Of a stretch of 64,000 nucleotides of DNA, positions 25,160 to 37,600 are shown one piece after another. The notes under the pieces were generated by a model, which was given only the letters and a program-made list of their open reading frames with translations, did no database searches and had not been told where the DNA came from. The translations under genes were made by a program, and so were the position numbers. The number at the start of each line of letters is the position of its first letter. Position 1 is the first letter of the stretch. The DNA lies in the NCBI RefSeq assembly GCF_000182925.2, contig NC_026504.1, positions 2,170,001 through 2,234,000 of the forward strand. Direction: 5' to 3'. This stretch comes from Neurospora crassa OR74A (taxonomy: Eukaryota > Ascomycota > Sordariomycetes > Sordariales > Sordariaceae).

Positions 25160-25847
25160 GAGGGCGGGGTGGGAGGCCCGGTGTCCAACGCATGACGATT
25201 GGAGCATTTAACGGTAGAACGGGATTAACGCACAAAAGAAGCCCCGAGGCATCGGTCTGGTTTCCATGCACAGGGACCTTGGGACTTTCGAGGCGATGGG
25301 CCCCCGCGAGATATGCACCATGTAGCGTAAGAATTGCTGGGGTACCAGGGGTTTTCTACACAGTAGGTATGCTCCGGCAAGCGCAGATGCAGGACGGCGT
25401 GGGTCCACGGCCTGCTAACAAATCGCTCATTGAACCATCCAATGTCCTTGTTTAGGGCCAGGTCCTCGCCCGTGATCCCCTCTTTTTCAGGTTCTGCTTT
25501 CTGCGGCTGTCTGCTAGCAAGAAGTTGCGCCCTAAAGCAGGGCCCACAAGCCCCGAATGGTTCCATGTCCAGTGACACGGCCTGTGGGACACGGTTCAAA
25601 CAGCTAAGGAGCCGCGGCGAGTTGTTCTCCGTGACCCTCCTAGCTCCAACTATATAAGTGCTTCCCCCTTCTTCTACCTCACAACTCCATCCCAAGCCAG
25701 CTTCATCTTCCACTCTTCACAGCTTCCTTAAAGTTTTCGATCTTGCAAACTTTCATACTCGTCTTGTTGTCTGACGCTGTCACACCATCTCTATACACAC
25801 ACACACACACCCAATACTTTTCAAACTCTACATCCTCCTCCAAAACA
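25160..25847 (+). promoter_or_regulatory. Promoter and leader of the 76-residue protein gene
   Basis: A TATA-like element TATATAAG at 25651-25658 is followed by CT-rich sequence (CTTCCCCCTTCTTCTACCTC). A CA repeat lies at about 25795-25811. The start codon context CAAAACAATG at 25848 is good. This is a classic layout for a strongly expressed fungal gene. The TATA to ATG distance is about 195 nt, implying a leader of roughly 150 nt. Confidence 0.55.
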
Positions 25848-26140
25848 ATGTCTGGTTCCAAGGTTGCCGCCCCTGCCGCTCAGGATACTCGTATCAAGAG
25901 CATCCTTGAGCAGGGTGCCGTCAAGTTCGTCATCAAGACCAAGGATCAGAAGTGGCAGTGCACCCTTCTCGACCGTGCTACTCAGTAAGCCCCCCTTGAC
26001 GATTCCTGGCAGCGCTCATGGATTTTGATGTTGACTGTCACCACAGCGAGAAGAAGAAGGCTCAGAAGGAGAGCTCTTCGGCTGCGTCTATCTCCGGCTC
26101 CGAGTCCGGTAGCTCCGCCTCGAGCAGCAAATCGCACTAA
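25848..26140 (+). CDS. Small conserved-looking protein of unknown function (76 aa)
   Basis: The two exons are 25848-25984 and 26047-26140, joined by a 62-nt intron (GTAAGC ... CACAG). The product begins MSGSKVAAPAAQDTRIKSIL, continues EQGAVKFVIKTKDQKWQCTL and ends with a Ser-rich tail (SGSESGSSASSSKSH). The first 45 residues look like a compact fold of alternating short strands; the tail is disordered. Codons are heavily C-ending and AAG-only for lysine, like EF-2 and idh2. With a TATA box and CT-rich leader this suggests an abundant transcript. There is no signal peptide or TM segment. I do not recognise the family. A small stress-, spore- or growth-linked protein is possible, but that is only inference. 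Confidence 0.75.
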
Positions 26141-29100
26141 GCGCTTGCTGTCAACACCTTTTTTTCATACAATGATTGCGCAAGAGCCATCGAGGTCCCT
26201 TAATCAACATATGGGCTCTCTCACATGGTCGTCGGTCAGCACATGCTTCTTTCCAGAGCACTTGGAGAGCGGCTTATGCAGTCGATCATGGAAGACTGAG
26301 AGCGGGCGAACGCGGCTTATCACCAGACGTCGTATGCACCATCCAACACATCGAACATGGAACTGCGGTCGGATGTTCCATGTTTCGCGCGACACACGGT
26401 GATTCCCTATCGGTATCTGCAAAAACACGCCGGATTAGGTGTCATTTGGCAGTCAAACACAGCATCTCTGGACTCTGTTTTTGCGCCGAGGATGAGGAAA
26501 TCTCACGCTCGCCTATCTTCTGGCTCTTGTGCTTGAACATCTATCTGGCTTCATATTTGGGATGTTACAGCACTTTGGAGCGAACAAAAGGCGGTCCTTG
26601 GACATGGTTTGGCGTTATAAGTTTGTGGTTTTGGTTTTGGTTTTCATATGATACCTTTTTTTTTTTTTTTTTTTTTATATTTCTTCTTCTTCTCTGCACT
26701 GTACGTTACCTTCTTGGCAAGTGTGGGCAGAAATGAGATGGTATTCGGCATGAAGCATGGTCTCACGGTTTTGCAACGTGCAAGACAAATGTCATGACGC
26801 CTCCTTTGCGATACGACACGAAACAAGCCAAGCATTGGCTGTATACTTAACGCTCTTATACTACACCAGAGATCTTTAGGGCTTTTCTTTTCATCTTGCA
26901 GAACTTGCAACCATGTATGACATGGGACAAGGAAGCGGATCGACTTTGCCTATCCGATGCCGAGCCTTCGCGATTGCACAACACATCGATATTCACTAGA
27001 AAGCTGAACAACGTGTTCCAGTGCGTTACGCTCAGTTTAACACGTTACCATTCAAGCCCAAGCAGCAACACGAAAGCAGGTAGAATTTCCGTGGATTTCA
27101 CAAAAGCGGGGACTCTCTGATGAGTGTTGATTGTTGATTGGTGATTTGCTTCACAAACCTGCTGTGAATTTCGGGGGATGGATGTGATGGCGACTTGAGC
27201 GGATCTCAAGTGTGGTCTATCCGCTTGTTCCGACCACCAACGTTATGCCATTTCACCATGCCCGTGCCGAACCCCCGACTGTTCTACACTAGAGGCGTAC
27301 CAGAAAGGGAAATCAAGTTGTGTGCGCGGTGAACTCGAGTTCCGATATCCCGCTCCGGTTTTTGTCGGATCTTGATCTCCACCATCGAATTTGCGGTAGC
27401 AATGCTACGGATCCAGTCGCATGCATGGCGCTAGCTATTCGTCGGGGATCCATGGGAAATGGATCCCCATTGCATATGGTTTAATAAAAAGCTTATCTCA
27501 TGGTCGGAACTCCGCTGTGATGATGTTGATGATTCAGGCAAGAAGAGTGGAATCACTATCACAACAGTAACTGTGGAGGTTGTCACTCCGGAAATTATGG
27601 ACAAACCTCGAGGTATGTACCAAGAAAAGAAACCGTATTGTGCAAAACACGAAACTGCTGGCAATTGTTACCTTGCCTCGCTCATGTCAGAATGATGCGC
27701 ACCACGCGCAGGCCACTACAGATTTTGATGATCCAAAACTTGGCCATTCTTTTACCAGAGAACTTGGTTCTTACACTACTGTGAACTTGAGAGTATCCAA
27801 GGCTTCTTCTATGACTACACGCTCTTTTCAGGTTTCCGGGCAAGGGACCGTGAAGAGAATGCATTTTCATCAACGTGACCAAAAGTGGTGATGTTCGCCA
27901 AGACTGCAGAGATAGTATAGATGGTAAAACAGGTTGTCGGTGCGCATACATAATTGACATCCACGAGCTTGCTGTCAAACTTGGGATGAGACGTTCAACA
28001 AAACAAAACCCCTGAGTGCCGAGACTTCGGGTACGGTACACAAATATGCACCAGTTGCTTGGCTGCCGTAACGATCAGTTTGGGGTAACGACGGACGGCA
28101 TAACACGATGAGGCGCCATCCATGTCTGCTCGCATCGTTTGATCTTCTTTGCAGGTCTTGTCGACCCGTATCAGATGCTTTTCCTCCATCAGAGGGCTGA
28201 TCACCTTGACACCCAGTCGTTCATTTCCGTGCCACCGCTTGGCCCTTGGCTTGTGTCACTGCTACTGCTTGGCTTCGTTGATACCTTCTTCTCTCGCTGG
28301 GCCTCTGACCATGAGCAGATTAAAAGAAAAAAACCTTGAGGAGCCATGGCTCAATTCGGCGTTAACGACATAGACTGTCTTCGACGTACATATCGTATCT
28401 CACCTGAAGTACACAGCAGAGGAGGCTTGGCACCTTACATTAGAAGAGTTCACTGCGAGGAGTTATCATCACATGATAGCCATGTGCCTGGAGGGATCTC
28501 CAAAGGCCTAGTCTAAATGACAAACAGTTCTTGGCTGTGCTGACCGATGGGACGCTAGGAGCGTAATGTACAAGCGTTCACTTTCGTCTCCGGCGATACA
28601 ATTGTCCCCGCAAATCTGTAGAATTACACACCATTACTTTGGCATCCTTCTGGACTCCGTCCCTATGTGCATGCATCTATCCTTTGCTTCCCCTCCGCCA
28701 GTCTTCTCAGCGCTGAACGTCACCAGTAACGAACTGTCTCGCTCCCTACCTAGGTAGCACGTGGTTTCCCGGCGCTAAAGGGCCACCAGGCTCCGTCTAT
28801 CGGATCCGGCGGTCGGCATAGCATCCCATCTGGATTCTTAGAAACGCTTTTGGGCGATGAGACTGAACTGTCCATAGCTTGGTAATCTTATCCCGTCCTT
28901 TGTTTTCTGTACTTGTACAAGTATATTTGACCAGTGCGGACAATTTCTATGCAGTAAGTGGGAATTTGGGCCCGAAAATGCCGCGCGGCAACAATCAGCT
29001 GGTTAGGTAGGTATGTACGCAGTAGAGGTAGTATGCGCGGGTTTTCACGTGTGGACCGCCCGGAAAACCATCAACCCTCCAACCGGACGTTTCAGCGGCC

Positions 29101-30762
29101 TGGCTCGTAGGTAAATATACACTATAAAACTGAGCTTGCGAGGGCTGAAATCCTCGGGGGTATTTTACCGGCAGTGAGAATGAGATTTCATATTTGATGC
29201 AGGATGGACCCCTGTGAATCGCACAGCTGGGTAGGTAGTTAGCCAAGACTTCTTTAGCTGACGGTGCCAGAATTTCAAAGCGAAGAGGAGGTCTCCATAA
29301 AAATGGTCTTCTCATCGTTTTCGAGAAGAGGCTTCTTGATAATGGCGGGAAACGCGCCGGAGAGCTGTTGTTGATGGTTGGGCGGTTGGGTTGGACTTGA
29401 GACATCCAAGCACTGTAGCTCAAAGCCGCCTTCTATCCCTCCAGTCGGCACTCGATGCTGCGCTGTTCGTGAATCACTGGTTGGTTTCTGTGGGCCCGAG
29501 GTCCTTACTTGGAGAAAGATCCCACGGCCAAAATCAGGCCTTCGGTTAGAGACCGCCGCTCGTTGTGAGAGCGTAAGAATGCCTCAACTCATCGAAACTC
29601 GAGACATGGACAGTCAAGTCAAGACGTGGTCCATATAGGGATGGGGTCCGGGTTGCGGCAACATACCTGTCTGTACACTGCCTCTAGGTAACACCGCCTG
29701 CCTCCAAACAATGCACTGCGCAGGGTGGACTTTTGACGATTGATGCCCGCTGCGCTGCGAACGGGGGCGGAGACGAGAGCCAGCCCTGCCCTGCCCTGGT
29801 CCCCTGCTAGAACAGAACAGGATTTCAAGGGTCAGACCGTGGGTTTCTGTATTCGATCATGATGATGACTGGACCTCAAACCCGCCGGCCAGTACCTTTC
29901 TGACTGTTCTTGATTCACCCGAGCCTTTTAACTTAACCAAGGCTTTCCCGCCATCGATCTTTCTCGTTCCTCTGTCGTCTTTCTTGTCATCTTAATCCAT
30001 ATCGATTCATCCGTCATCTAGGTACCGTGGCCACATCTGGAAATTGGAAGGGGCCCCCAAGTTCTGACCTGACTTCAACATGCCGCTTCCTCTTGCGGGA
30101 CAAGGTGAGATCCGTTACTTTCGTTCGCATGTCTGCTCTTCGTTGCTGTTTACACCGACAACCTTGACACGCTCACGTGTTTGTAAGATGTCTATCCCTA
30201 TGCTCCGTTTCCTGTGCTCCCCCAGCTCCATTCACATCCTTGTCCACCCCGCGAAAACGGGTGGGCATCGCTGGTGGTTGCATTACCTACAAACACCCGC
30301 TGTTACTCGCCTGTTTGATTCTAACCCATCAGCGCGGGACTCGGCGAGAGAGAGCCCCTGGTGGCAAAAGCACTCATTTGGCTGCCGCGCAAGCTTTTGC
30401 ACCCTCGTGCGTTGTCTAGATGCTGCCTGGGGCTCCATTTCGAATCAGTGATTTGATCTTCACACCTCTCTTCATGCCACCCATCGTCGGCTGCCTCCTG
30501 ACCAGTGCTGTGTCTTTTTTCCTCTTTTTTTTTGCCTTCATTTAGCCTTCAAGAATTCTCCTCCCGACGTGCCCCCAGTTCGTCGTTGAAGTTATCCATC
30601 TTCTCCGCCGACCTGTGTAAATCAGAGGAGCTTGTTCAATCACGACCTTAAGACCTATCGACTTCTCCACTTTCTCCTCATATCGATATCTCATCATTCT
30701 CTCGCAGCACCACCTTCTTCAAGCCCGTTCGTGGGCCAAACCACACACTATCGTTTGAAAGG
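26141..30762. other. 4.6-kb gene-poor spacer
   Basis: The longest stretch without a convincing gene. It holds the 3' UTR of the small gene, a T21 run at 26656-26676 and TAGGTA-type sites at 28746-28757, 29003-29012 and 29230-29238. The last 700 nt probably contain the promoter and leader of the next gene. A possible small spliced frame at 30080-30419 is discussed in the findings. Other short frames have no domain or bias. Confidence 0.45.
26656..26676. repeat. Poly-T run (21 nt)
   Basis: Uninterrupted T run in spacer, followed by ATATTTCTTCTTCTTC. No gene is affected. Confidence 0.9.
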
Positions 30763-32037
30763 ATGCCGCCTATTAACCAAGCTGCTGCTATCGCCTCAGT
30801 TGGCATCATTGCTGTATCGGTAGCCGCCGTAGCCGCAATAGCCATCTACGAGTCTCCCGAGGTGCGACGCCGAGTCAACGACATCCGCCAACGTATCGCC
30901 CTTGCCTTCCAAGGCTGGGATGACGAGTTTGACGATTCCCGACCCCGCAATCCCAACACCCCCCGCTTCAATCGTCCCGAAGATGCACACGGATTCTACC
31001 AGTCTCGTGCCGATGTTGGCGTTGACGCCGATGAGGAGACCAAGCGAAGGCAACGGGAGGAACTCATGTACTGGAACGCCAAGCGTGCAGAGATGATGGG
31101 GGAATCCGGCCGCGAACCTGCTACTACTACTACTACTACACACCGACCAACATCCTCTACTACCCGCGGCTCGAGCTTTGACGATTTCCTTAGTGAGGAT
31201 ACGACAGCCGGGCCTGGGACATTTGTTTACAACACGGGCACCGATGTCAGGGGTACTGAGAATGATGCGCTTAGGCGCCGTGGAGCAGGCCGTTCTGCCG
31301 CCCCCGGTGTCCGTGGATTGACTGCCGCCATGATTCTGGATCCCTTCAGTGACGAGTTTGGTATCGAGCTAGACGAACGTATCAACATGGTCGACGAGGA
31401 AACCCGCTTGATGGCTCCTAGCCAAGACGAGATGGTATCGAATAGGTCAGACATTTACAACGCCACTCCGACAGGTCTTCAATCGCCCGTTTCCCGTACC
31501 CTTTCGCCGGAGCCCAGAGTCTCAGTCACTGCTCCACCTAATGAAGTTTTGTTTGATTTCGAGACAAATTCACAGTCGGCAGCCGTCACTGCGTCGGAAG
31601 ACAACCACGAGCGGTCCGGAGCCCCAACCCCTACCACGGTCCGCAGCACGACCGACACCCTCGAGCGCGATTTGGATGTGGATGAGTACATGACTGCTGG
31701 GCAGGATGATCGTTCTACGGCTTATGCTTCTATCCAGGAGTGGGCACAAGGCTCCTCCGGAAACGCCGGGTTTTACTCGCCATTGCCCGTCACCCCGACC
31801 GAGCCCATGTCTGAAGCCGAGATGGTCAGCGCAGGGCAGCTCACGCCTGTGGACACCATGTCCCTAGCGGACTCTGGAGAGCACATTGAAAACTCCGACG
31901 CGGTCTCTTCCAGGGCTCAAGATTTTGATGACTTGAGCGACAGCGATGATGGTATCGCCACTCCTGGCAGTTGGTCTGATGTTGGCAGTGTCATTAGCGA
32001 GACTGATGAAATTGCTCATCAGCCACAACACGCTTAA
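30763..32037 (+). CDS. Unknown acidic protein with N-terminal membrane anchor (424 aa)
   Basis: A single exon of 424 residues with no family that I recognise. Residues 9-29 (AIASVGIIAVSVAAVAAIAI) form one hydrophobic helix right at the N-terminus, so it is probably a tail-out membrane-anchored protein rather than secreted. A basic juxtamembrane part follows (ESPEVRRRVNDIRQRIALAF). The rest is hydrophilic, rich in Ser/Thr/Asp/Glu and largely disordered, with a (Thr)6 tract near 127 and many SP/TP sites that could be phosphorylated. The frame uses ordinary codons and starts in a good context (AAAGGATGCC). It reads like the filamentous-fungal single-TM proteins with long disordered tails; organelle and role cannot be told. 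Confidence 0.8.
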   Translation: MPPINQAAAIASVGIIAVSVAAVAAIAIYESPEVRRRVNDIRQRIALAFQGWDDEFDDSRPRNPNTPRFNRPEDAHGFYQSRADVGVDADEETKRRQREELMYWNAKRAEMMGESGREPATTTTTTHRPTSSTTRGSSFDDFLSEDTTAGPGTFVYNTGTDVRGTENDALRRRGAGRSAAPGVRGLTAAMILDPFSDEFGIELDERINMVDEETRLMAPSQDEMVSNRSDIYNATPTGLQSPVSRTLSPEPRVSVTAPPNEVLFDFETNSQSAAVTASEDNHERSGAPTPTTVRSTTDTLERDLDVDEYMTAGQDDRSTAYASIQEWAQGSSGNAGFYSPLPVTPTEPMSEAEMVSAGQLTPVDTMSLADSGEHIENSDAVSSRAQDFDDLSDSDDGIATPGSWSDVGSVISETDEIAHQPQHA

Positions 32038-32467
32038 ATCTATCCGACTTCTGTAGCGTATCAGACGTCACAAATCCTCTGCTATTTGGAAATTCACCAT
32101 TAGGATCATTATCGGCATCTGGGCTCGGCGTTACACAGGTTATGGGTCCTATTTATGTATGGTGTCTGGGCAATTCGTTGGACCGTTATTTGATTTTGGG
32201 TAATGTTTGTTGGACGACAATTAAGTGGAGAGGGTATTTCCAATAAGTCCTCACGAACATCAAGAGCCTGCAAACTTTATAGACGTAGTACGATAGTATC
32301 CACATTTTGTTGTAGCTCAACATCACTTTGATGGATGCAATACGCCGCATTTAAGACAGCCATATCCAATCAAAACACTCGTGGTTGGAATGGCTATGGG
32401 GTAATCGCCGGATGCATCGCTAGCTTGTAAATATATCGCTCTGTCCCTGCTCTCTCGCACTCGCCTG
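32038..32467. other. Convergent spacer
   Basis: 430 nt between two facing 3' ends, A/T-rich, with no gene or repeat seen. Confidence 0.5.
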
Positions 32468-33597
32468 TCAGCTACTCCCCTTCGCATCATCGTCATTTAC
32501 ACTCCCACAATACTCCCCCCACAACTCCTCCACCTCTTCCCCGAGAACACCTACCCAAAACTCTCTAGCTTCATATTCCCTCGTGCTCCTCAGCGCCTCG
32601 TTGAGGCGCCTTACCGTCCCCTCCCCAAAGCGGCCCTCAAGGTACTGCAAAAAGTACGCCGTGTGCTGGTACCCTTTATCCCACGGATCATCGATCTTCA
32701 CGTCCCCTTGCTTCCAGTGAGGCGGGCTCAGGTCGCAGTTGAGCCGGACCCAGTCCGCGATACCCTCGATCAGTCCTCCCGGCGCGCTGCCGTGAGCGTC
32801 CCATTGGTAGCAGTGGACGAGCTCGTGCGTGAGGACGCCGGTGATTTCGGCAGGCAGGCGAGAGGGTGGCGTGGAGGGGATGTGGGCGGCGATGTAGGAG
32901 AGAGAGAAGTGGATTTCCTTGTGGTCGGGGTCGAGGTCGGTCTTTGTGTGGGTTTGGGTTTAGCTTCCAGTCACGGTCATAGTTATAATTTTTTTCCTGT
33001 TGGCTTCGGCCTGGTTGGGGGAGAAACAAAAAATCAAAAAGAGAAGAAGGTATAACCTAACTGAAATCGATCCTACAGTAGGCACATGCATGGTTCCAAC
33101 ATCACACAAACATGTAAAGGCAGAGACAAATGAAACAGGGAGAAAGCAGGGCGTCTCAGTCAGAACTCAAAAGGGTATCCTACCCCAGTCGTATAAGCCA
33201 CGCCGGCCATGTCCCGCAAGATAACGGTTACGGACCGAGTCAGCGGACATGTCGTGTGCTTGTCTGCTGGCGACCTGTACAAGAGCCGCTGGACGTTTTT
33301 GACGGCATCGGAGAGGAGCGAGCTCGCGTTAACGGCACAGAGGAACTTGACGGCGCCGGGATGGTCGAGATCGCGGATTTCGAGACGAAGCTTGGGATGT
33401 GGGAACTTGGGCGTATCTCGATCGCGATCGTCATGTTTGTCGTCCTTCCCTTGCCCTTGATGATCCAGATCCTGTCCCTCCTGAAAACCACGGGAAGGCT
33501 CTGGGGTCGGTTGAACCGAAACGGCACTGGAGGTGGCAGCAGCGGCGGCCGGTGCGGGCTCGGTAGCGATCTGCGAGCGGACGGTCATGGTAGGCAT
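32468..33597 (-). CDS. BSP-family (plant basic secretory protein-like) zinc metallopeptidase-like protein
   Basis: Two minus-strand exons, 33597-33184 and 32941-32468, joined by a 242-nt intron, give 295 residues. The second exon carries the zinc-site HELVH (residues 177-181) in LTHELVHCYQWDAHG, followed by GGLIEGIADWVRL, the hallmark of the basic secretory protein family (a peptidase-like clan also called peptidase of plants and bacteria). It then has DPWDKGYQHTAYFLQYLEGR. The first exon has PKLRLEIRDLDHPGAVKF, also typical. The N-terminus lacks a signal peptide, and the first 60 residues are Ala/Pro/Asp/His rich, so the protein is probably not secreted by the classical route. The intron's acceptor (CAAAG) has little pyrimidine before it, so the internal junction is less certain, and a small extra exon is possible. 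Confidence 0.8.
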
Positions 33598-34642
33598 AAA
33601 AGGTAGATCACGGCCAGGGAAACAAGAGCGTGAATGTTTGGTTGTGGAGAGCACGGGGAGTTAAGGGTGCAAAATCTGTAGTGTACGTCAAAGAGTGTTC
33701 GTTTTGCTGGCTGGCCCCAGATGAACGGTGAACCGGTTCACAGGGTGCCGTGTGAGATGGCCCCTGGTGGCTCGGGAGCTTCCGAGCTTCGGCCCCGCCG
33801 TGACGGGACCCGATGGTTGGGGAAGAACCTGGAGCTCCCTCGTGGGGAGCGCGGGGCAACCATGGAGGGCGCCGCTGCGACAGTGGGCGACTCACTACTC
33901 TGTGGTGCAAGGGGCAGTGGTACTGCGTAGAGGTAGATGTCGGGTGGGCAGGCAAAAGAGCCGGAGAGCCCCCCTGTTTTGCCGCAGATTGGGCGCGCCT
34001 GGGGAAATTGGGGAAATTTCACAAGGACCTCCCGTCCGCGCCGTTTCTGACGAATCCAGGCCACACTCGATCCCGGGCCCACCCGTGTACGATTACATAC
34101 GTCTACCTGTCCATCATTTTGTCATTCGAAGGGGTCCATGGTATTCCATGCCTATCTTACAAACACAGCACCTGCCGAGATTCACCTCCACGATTGCAAA
34201 TCCTGGACTTCACCTTGTGTTTTGAAGGCCATCCAGCGGATTCCGTATTGTCGCAACTCGCTGCGCATCATTCTATTTTTATAGTTTTCCTTTGCTCAAA
34301 AAAAAAAAAAAGAAAAAAGAAAAGAAAAAAGGAAATACGAAAAAACCGCCCTTTCCTCATTGCGCCACTCGGCCCAAACGCCCTTTCCACAGTTTTGCAC
34401 GACAGCTCCGGTCCGACACGCGCCCTCATTTCCGCCTGCACGAGTTGTTTACTAATAGCTCGAGCTTGTGCGATTACCCACTAAAACTTTTCTCCTGTTT
34501 TGCTTCGCCCCGACCCTCGACCTATTATCACCTCCTGCTACTACCTTCTATCGCGCGACCTCGATTTCGATTGCGCCAACATTGTACCCCAGGCGATTTT
34601 GACGCGCAAATCTTATAGCCGCTACCTCTCCGTCGGAGGGTT
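33598..34642. promoter_or_regulatory. Shared divergent spacer between the BSP-like gene and stu1
   Basis: About 1.05 kb containing both promoters and leaders. There is an A-rich tract (A14 at 34298-34311, then interrupted A runs to about 34333) in the stu1 upstream region. No gene was recognised. Confidence 0.45.
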
Positions 34643-37600
34643 ATGGCGGAACGAATTACCGATGAGCAGGTCGCCGATCTGCTCGCCATCTTGCGCACCG
34701 ATGCTTCTGTTGACGCCAAAGCGAACCGCATCACCGCCGTAAAGACGAGCATCAAGCAACACAATGTTCCCGCTACATGCTTCGCGCCGCTTTTCGAAGC
34801 GCTCCATATTGCCTCGACCGCACAACACCCCGTTCTCGTTAATGCCGGATTCACTACGCTCAACCACCTGCTTGCTCGCTTGGCTAGGCAGGATCCCAAG
34901 TTTTTGGCCAAGGAGGCGCCGCACACACTCCCCGTCGTTGTCGACAAGCTTGGCGACCAAAAGGACAAATTTCGCCAGATCGCCGTCCAAGCATTGACAA
35001 CCCTCTATAAGGTCGCGCCCGTTGACGTCGAGCGCTCTGTGCGCAACATTGCCATGGTTGGCAAGAACCCCCGAGCGAAGGAGATGAGCATGCACTGGCT
35101 ATTACAGACGCACCAAGAGCAAGGCTTACAGTTTCGAGCCTACGTTCCGACCCTGATGGAGCTTCTTGAAGACGCCGATGGATCAGTCCGCGACGTGGCT
35201 AAGACCACCGTCATTGAGCTCTTCAAAAATGCGCCCAATACCGCCAAGTCGGATCTGAAGAGGCAGCTCAAGAACTTCAAGGTGAGGCCTGCAATCGAGC
35301 AAGTCATCGTGAAGGAGCTTAACAATCCATCCTCCTCCGTTTCCTCCCACCAAAACGATATGATGGACCTGGACGAGCCGGTGATGCCCACACGCGCTCC
35401 CGCGCCCGCCTCCATACGAACCAACCTATCCGCCAGCGTGCCTACTCTCGCGTCTGAGCGCCCCCTTACGCCAGGATTGGATAGTCGTCCCGAGCCGGTC
35501 GAGCCACAGTTTGTGAACACACAACGTGAGTTGGATGATATATTCAGAGACATGCACATGTTCTTCGACGGAAGGGAGACAGAACAGAATTGGCTGAAGC
35601 GGGAGGAGAGCATGACCAAACTGAGGAGACTTATTGCTGGGAACGCCGTCTCGGACTTCCACGACTCCTTTCTCGCTGCGCTTCGAGCGCTACTTGATGG
35701 CATCATCAAAGCGGTCACCTCCCTCAGAACCAGCTTGTCCAAAGAAGGCTGCGCTCTTGTCCAGGACATTGCGACGGCTTACGGTCCAGGTATGGATCCG
35801 ATGGTGGAAATTCTCATGCAGACATTTGTCAAACTATGCGCAGCCACAAAAAAGATTTCCTCTGCGCAAGCCAATGCCACAATCAACACCATCCTTGGCA
35901 AGGTCAGCTATACCAATCGTCTTATGCAGCACATCTGGATGGCCTGTCAAGATAAGAACGTTCAGCCGAGGCTCTATGCCACTGAGTGGCTCACAACGAT
36001 GCTTACCAAAATGGCTCATCACAAAAACCAGGTCGAACACACTGGCGGCCTAGATCTGATTGAGAAATGCATCAAGAAGGGCCTGGCCGATGCAAACCCT
36101 GGCGTCAGAGAAAAGATGCGAGCAACGTATTGGACTTTCTCTGGGATATGGCCAGCCCGAGCGACTCACATAATGAACGAGCTTGACTTGACCGCACAGA
36201 AGCTGCTCCAAAAGGACCCTCATAACCCTAATGCTCACAGTAGGACTGAGACAGGAGGAGCCCGCCCTGGCATGGGTCTCTCCAAGAGCGTCATGGGGGC
36301 TCCCAAGCCGAGCGTGCGCGATGCCATTATTGCTCAAAAGAGAGCCATGGCATCGTCGAAAAACCAGCCGCCACGGCCCGGTTCAGCCATGGCTCATTTC
36401 TCTCCCGTGGGGACGACAAGAAATGTTTCATCAACCTCCCAAGCATCCGTCGCTTCTGCTTCCACAGCGTCCGCTGTTCCGGCACCAACAAAATCAGCCT
36501 TTGGTGCTAGCTCGGGGGGGCTTTCGGGGGCACCGATGCGGCCCGGCAAGAGAAGGCCTGAAGTAGCCGCTCGACCGGCCACGGCGGGTCCATATTCGGT
36601 GAGGAATGAAGTACCTCCCGCCGAGCCAGCCAGCCCGCCTTCAAAACCTAGGATCAAGACCGTCACAAGCCCAAAGACGCAGACACTCGTCATCTCCCCG
36701 AAGAAGGCGATCCCTAGGCCACAACAAGGTCATTCTACGAATAGCAGCGAGTCCGGCATTCCAATTCCGGTTTCCGGTATTTCTAGTCCAACAAAGCCTA
36801 CCAGCGCATTTGGTCTTCGTTCTCCCCGATCACCTCTAGCGCCGGAGTTGCCTCCATCATCCGTAATCGCCTCGCCTTCCAGAGTTATGCCAGACCCTGC
36901 TCAAATACCACTGCCCGAGAGCAGCCCATCCAAAGACGAAGAGCTCTCGTTGGTAGTACCTGGCTCTGTGCTGCCAACTCAGAAGACCCCGTCGCCGACG
37001 GAAGAGTCACAGCAACCGCAGATTGCTATAGTGCCCATTGAGGCCGTTGAGATCGTACCTGATAGCCCCTACAGGTCTGTCCAAGTGTATGAGGACCCAT
37101 ACACTGCAGGACAGACCCAACCACAGTCCACCTATACCAGTCCTGTTTTGGAACCGAAGCCGGTAAACGAGGGTGCTGCTACTTCCCCGCCGCCACAGCC
37201 ATCGTACGATGGTGAGAACGGCCACGACATGGGCGAAATCCCCATTCCTTCTTCCCCTGAACGTACCAGGCAAAATTCGCGCCTCCTCGACAGTGGCATT
37301 TCCAAGGTCGAGACCAAGTCCCTCGACGTCCATGGCTTCCGTAAGCTGCAGGGCATTATTCGCGATCCCAAGGGTGGCGCCATCTTCACCGACGACAAGT
37401 TCAACGCCCTCCTCTCTGGCCTCTTCGAGTTTCTCGAAGCCCACCCCTCCGAGATCCCCCACGTTCCTGCCGAGAAGCAACAGGACGTCAAGGCCCAAAT
37501 CCTGGCCACCATTAAGCTGCTCCTTAAGAAGATGCGCGAAAACTTTCGTCCCCACGTCTCCCGCGGCCTCGACAGCCTGCTGCGCGCCCGCGCCGCCTAC

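Noticed and set aside
25225-25713. Minus frame of 162 codons over the small-gene promoter
   Set aside because: It overlaps the TATA region of the small gene and is Cys/Trp/Pro rich without a domain.
28995-29423. Minus frame of 142 codons
   Set aside because: It contains TAGGTA-type spacer repeats and has no domain, codon bias or splice support.
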